17,635 bases of DNA from positions 1 to 17,635 of the forward strand of contig CAZCAC010000159.1 of assembly GCA_964496575.1 (NCBI GenBank). Direction: 5' to 3'. A program made the position numbers and the translations under genes. The notes under the pieces were generated by a model, which saw nothing but the letters and a program-made list of their open reading frames with translations, was not told where the DNA came from and searched no databases. The DNA comes from CAZCAC01 sp964496575. Lineage in GTDB: Bacteria; Planctomycetota; UBA1135; GCA-002686595. Positions within the stretch are counted from its first letter, which is position 1. Every line of letters starts with the position of its first letter. Below, piece after piece: positions 15,649 to 17,635 of the stretch.

Positions 15649-15723
15649 CCCCCGCTCCCCCCGCCCCTTGGCACGGGATCGAGGGGCCACGTCGTACCCC
15701 CCGGCCACTGCTTTCCGCCGCCC

Positions 15724-17259
15724 ATGGACAATCTGGACATCATCATCTGGGTCAGCGCCGTCGTACTGATCCTCGGCTTCTTCCTCATCCTCTGGAACTA
15801 CATCAAGGGGCTGAAGGGCTCGCCGCGCGAGCTCTACCTGATCTACTTCGCCAAGCTGCTGGAGTACGGGGCTTACGGCGCGGTCAACTACACCTTCGTC
15901 CTGTACCTGAGGGAGGACTGCGGGCTCTCCGACGTGATCGCGGGCTCGTACGTCGGGGTCTGGTCGATGTCGATGACCGTGTGCTCGATGCTGATCGGGG
16001 CCGTCTGTGACGCGATCGGGATCAAGAAGACCCTGATCCTGGGGACGGGGCTGCTGCTCCTGTCGCGGCTCACGCTGCCCTTCATCGACAACATCTACAT
16101 CGCCACCTTCACCAGCTTCCTGCCGATGGCGATGGGGATGGGCATCCTCCTGCCGGTGCTGTCGGTGGGTATCAAGTACTGGACCTCCTCGGAGGGGTCG
16201 GTGCTCGGCTTCGCCCTCTTCTACACGCTGATGAACGTCGGCTGGGCGCTGGGCGCCTGGATCTTCGACGCGGTCCGCGGTCACTTCGGTGAGCACGAGA
16301 TGGTGGAGATCGCCGGCTCCGGGCTGGAGATGTCCACCTACCAGATCATCTTCCTCGTCGGCTTCTTCCTGACGCTGCCCCAGATATTCATCTACATGAT
16401 GTTCCGGCGCGGGGTCCGCATGACCGACGACCAGGGGGTAGTCATCGATCCCAAAGAAGAGGCGACGGGCGAGGACGGCCGGAAGCTGGGCATCGGCGAG
16501 GTGGTCTCCAAGGCCGCCAGGGACACCGTCGGGATCTTCGGCAAGGTCATCTCCCAGAAGCCCTTCTGGATCTTCATCTTCATGATGGCGATGCTGGTTC
16601 CGGTCCGGCTGGTCTTCTACCACTTCCACTACACGTGGCCGACCTACGGAATCCGGGTCTTCGGTGAAGGGGCCAAGGTGGGGAACATCTGGGGAGTGCT
16701 CAATCCGCTGATGATCGTCTACCTGACGCCGCTCATCGCGGTGCTGACCAAGAAGACGCGCTCCTACACCATGCTGGTGATCGGCACCTGCCTCTCGGTG
16801 GGATCGATCGTCATCGCGGTGATGCCCCCCGAGTGGTTCGACCCGTTGATGGGCACCTGGCTCTCCGAGCTGATCTTCGATCGATGGCTGGAGGTTCCGG
16901 TCGAAGAGCAGGTGCCGCTGTACCTGTCGTTGATCATCTTCATCGCCGTGTTCACCGTCGGTGAGGCGATCTGGTCGCCGCGGCTGATGCAGTTCACCGC
17001 CGAGATCGCGCCCGGGGGCAAGGAAGGAACCTACATCGCGCTCTCCTACCTGCCCTACTTCGGCGCCAAGCTGATCGTCGGTCCGATGTCGGGCTGGCTC
17101 GTCTCGGAGTACACGCCCAAGGACGCCGACAGCTACCCCGACCACTGGATGGTCTGGGTCTGGATCGGCGGGATGGCGGCCATCACTCCGATCATCCTCA
17201 TCGCCATGCGAAAGCTGTTCCGCCGGGCGGAGCAGCAAGACATCGAAGCCGCCTCCTAG
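15724..17259 (+). CDS. POT-like MFS peptide transporter, tandem paralogue
   Basis: 511 residues, paralogous to the gene just upstream. Shared blocks are LKGSPRELYLIYFAK (30-44), GAVCDAIGIKK (92-102), MSTYQIIF (203-210), TDDQGVVI (234-241), RDTVGIFGKV (266-275) and GEAIWSPRLMQFTAEIAPGG (413-432). It differs in having an extra hydrophobic segment at 5-25 before the family core, and in lacking the 80-residue insert before the last helix. The extra helix could flip the topology or act as an uncleaved anchor. The start has no Shine-Dalgarno, but ATG 15724 is the first ATG after the promoter in this frame. A peptide substrate is inferred from the neighbouring OPT and aminopeptidase genes. Confidence 0.85.
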   Translation: MDNLDIIIWVSAVVLILGFFLILWNYIKGLKGSPRELYLIYFAKLLEYGAYGAVNYTFVLYLREDCGLSDVIAGSYVGVWSMSMTVCSMLIGAVCDAIGIKKTLILGTGLLLLSRLTLPFIDNIYIATFTSFLPMAMGMGILLPVLSVGIKYWTSSEGSVLGFALFYTLMNVGWALGAWIFDAVRGHFGEHEMVEIAGSGLEMSTYQIIFLVGFFLTLPQIFIYMMFRRGVRMTDDQGVVIDPKEEATGEDGRKLGIGEVVSKAARDTVGIFGKVISQKPFWIFIFMMAMLVPVRLVFYHFHYTWPTYGIRVFGEGAKVGNIWGVLNPLMIVYLTPLIAVLTKKTRSYTMLVIGTCLSVGSIVIAVMPPEWFDPLMGTWLSELIFDRWLEVPVEEQVPLYLSLIIFIAVFTVGEAIWSPRLMQFTAEIAPGGKEGTYIALSYLPYFGAKLIVGPMSGWLVSEYTPKDADSYPDHWMVWVWIGGMAAITPIILIAMRKLFRRAEQQDIEAAS

Positions 17260-17269
17260 CACGGCGTCA

Positions 17270-17375
17270 GGCACTTCACTACGAGCAGTGGCCCCCGGGG
17301 GGGGGGGGCGCGCGGCCCGGGGCGGGGTGTTTTTGGNNNNNNNNNNCACGGGGCCACTGCTCGTAGTGAAGTGCC
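17270..17375. repeat. 26-nt-arm inverted repeat around the assembly gap, between convergent genes
   Basis: Perfect 26-nt arms at 17270-17295 and 17350-17375. The sequence between them is G-rich low complexity (poly-G from 17297 and a T-run near 17329) followed by ten N. The arms lie between the stop of the plus-strand MFS gene (17259) and the stop of the minus-strand partial gene (17386), where a bidirectional terminator is expected. The interior looks like poor sequence extended into a hard hairpin, so only the arms should be trusted. A false join at a repeat is also possible. Confidence 0.7.
17337..17346. other. Assembly gap (10 N)
   Basis: Ten undetermined bases of probably arbitrary length, preceded by about 40 bases of G-rich sequence that look like read-end artefact. 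Order and orientation across the gap, and so the placement of the minus-strand gene to its right, are not proven. Confidence 0.95.
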
Positions 17376-17385
17376 CGACAACGTA

Positions 17386-17635
17386 CTACGCGTTCATGTC
17401 GGTCCACTTCTTGGCCATCTGACCGAAGATCGCCAGCGCGATGATCGCCAGGATGCCGATCGCGGCGAAGGGTATCCACACGCGGTACTGCGGGTGGTAC
17501 TCGTCCCACAGGGTCTGCGTGGCCACCTTGGCCGAGTCCCCCACGTCGACCGAGACCAGCGCGCGCGCCTCGAAGGGGTTGAGGCCGAGGAGGCGACCCG
17601 CCTGGTCGGGGTGGGTGGCCCAGTTCTTCTCGTCC
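17386..17635 (-). CDS. C-terminal fragment of a third MFS transporter paralogue (partial)
   Basis: The last 82 residues of a minus-strand protein whose start lies beyond the right edge. It stops with TAG at 17388-17386. The end is one hydrophobic helix (VWIPFAAIGILAIIALAIFG) and a short basic tail (KKWTDMNA). Before it is a hydrophilic stretch ending LWDEYHPQY, which parallels LWEILHEAYPRDSQ just before the last helix of the 13868-15601 transporter. The fragment also carries a soluble insert of similar length. This suggests a third POT-like MFS gene convergent with the tandem pair. The call rests on a short fragment. Confidence 0.6.
   Translation of the reverse strand, partial: DEKNWATHPDQAGRLLGLNPFEARALVSVDVGDSAKVATQTLWDEYHPQYRVWIPFAAIGILAIIALAIFGQMAKKWTDMNA

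Noticed and set aside
15466..17349. Minus-strand open frame opposite the second MFS gene
   Set aside because: It crosses the N gap and is an Arg/Asp/His-rich shadow of the membrane protein on the plus strand.

Overview
The window is GC-rich bacterial chromosome-type DNA, probably from an uncultured Planctomycetota-like lineage. This rests on a secreted LamG/beta-propeller/two-heme protein related to the hydrazine synthase alpha family, several large secreted proteins of unknown function, weak Shine-Dalgarno signals and GC-rich 'cggagga' hairpins between genes. The assignment is an inference. A run of ten N flanked by G-rich low-complexity sequence suggests a draft or metagenome assembly.

Layout. 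At the left, a large secreted HzsA-like protein (minus strand, 132-3605) is divergent from a radical SAM/SPASM enzyme (3699-4808). Next comes a secreted protein (4920-6065) whose reading frame continues in phase, past one TGA, into a seven-helix membrane protein (to 6869). A secreted 600-residue protein of unknown function, possibly a helical-repeat protein, follows (6959-8761). A zinc-type uroporphyrinogen-decarboxylase-family protein runs in the opposite direction (8865-10109). The right half looks like a peptide-use locus: an OPT-family transporter (10256-12325), an M29 metallo-aminopeptidase (12413-13534), two tandem POT-like MFS transporters (13868-15601 and 15724-17259), and the C-terminal end of what looks like a third MFS paralogue on the minus strand (17386 to the edge).

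Regulation and repeats. The OPT gene and both MFS genes have -35/-10 pairs with exactly 17 bp spacing. The two MFS promoters share nearly identical flanks around a diverged spacer, so they are probably co-regulated. Long inverted repeats lie between genes: 43-nt arms that begin inside the end of the 6959-8761 gene, 65-nt arms downstream of the aminopeptidase, and 26-nt arms around the assembly gap between convergent genes.

The most interesting point is the in-frame TGA at 6063-6065. Read through, it gives one 649-residue protein: signal peptide, extracytoplasmic domain, then seven membrane helices. The recoded residue would sit in a U/C-G-G-T-C motif, and a hairpin starts two bases after the TGA. 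A selenoprotein, a recent nonsense mutation and a sequencing error are all possible, and comparison with homologues should separate them.
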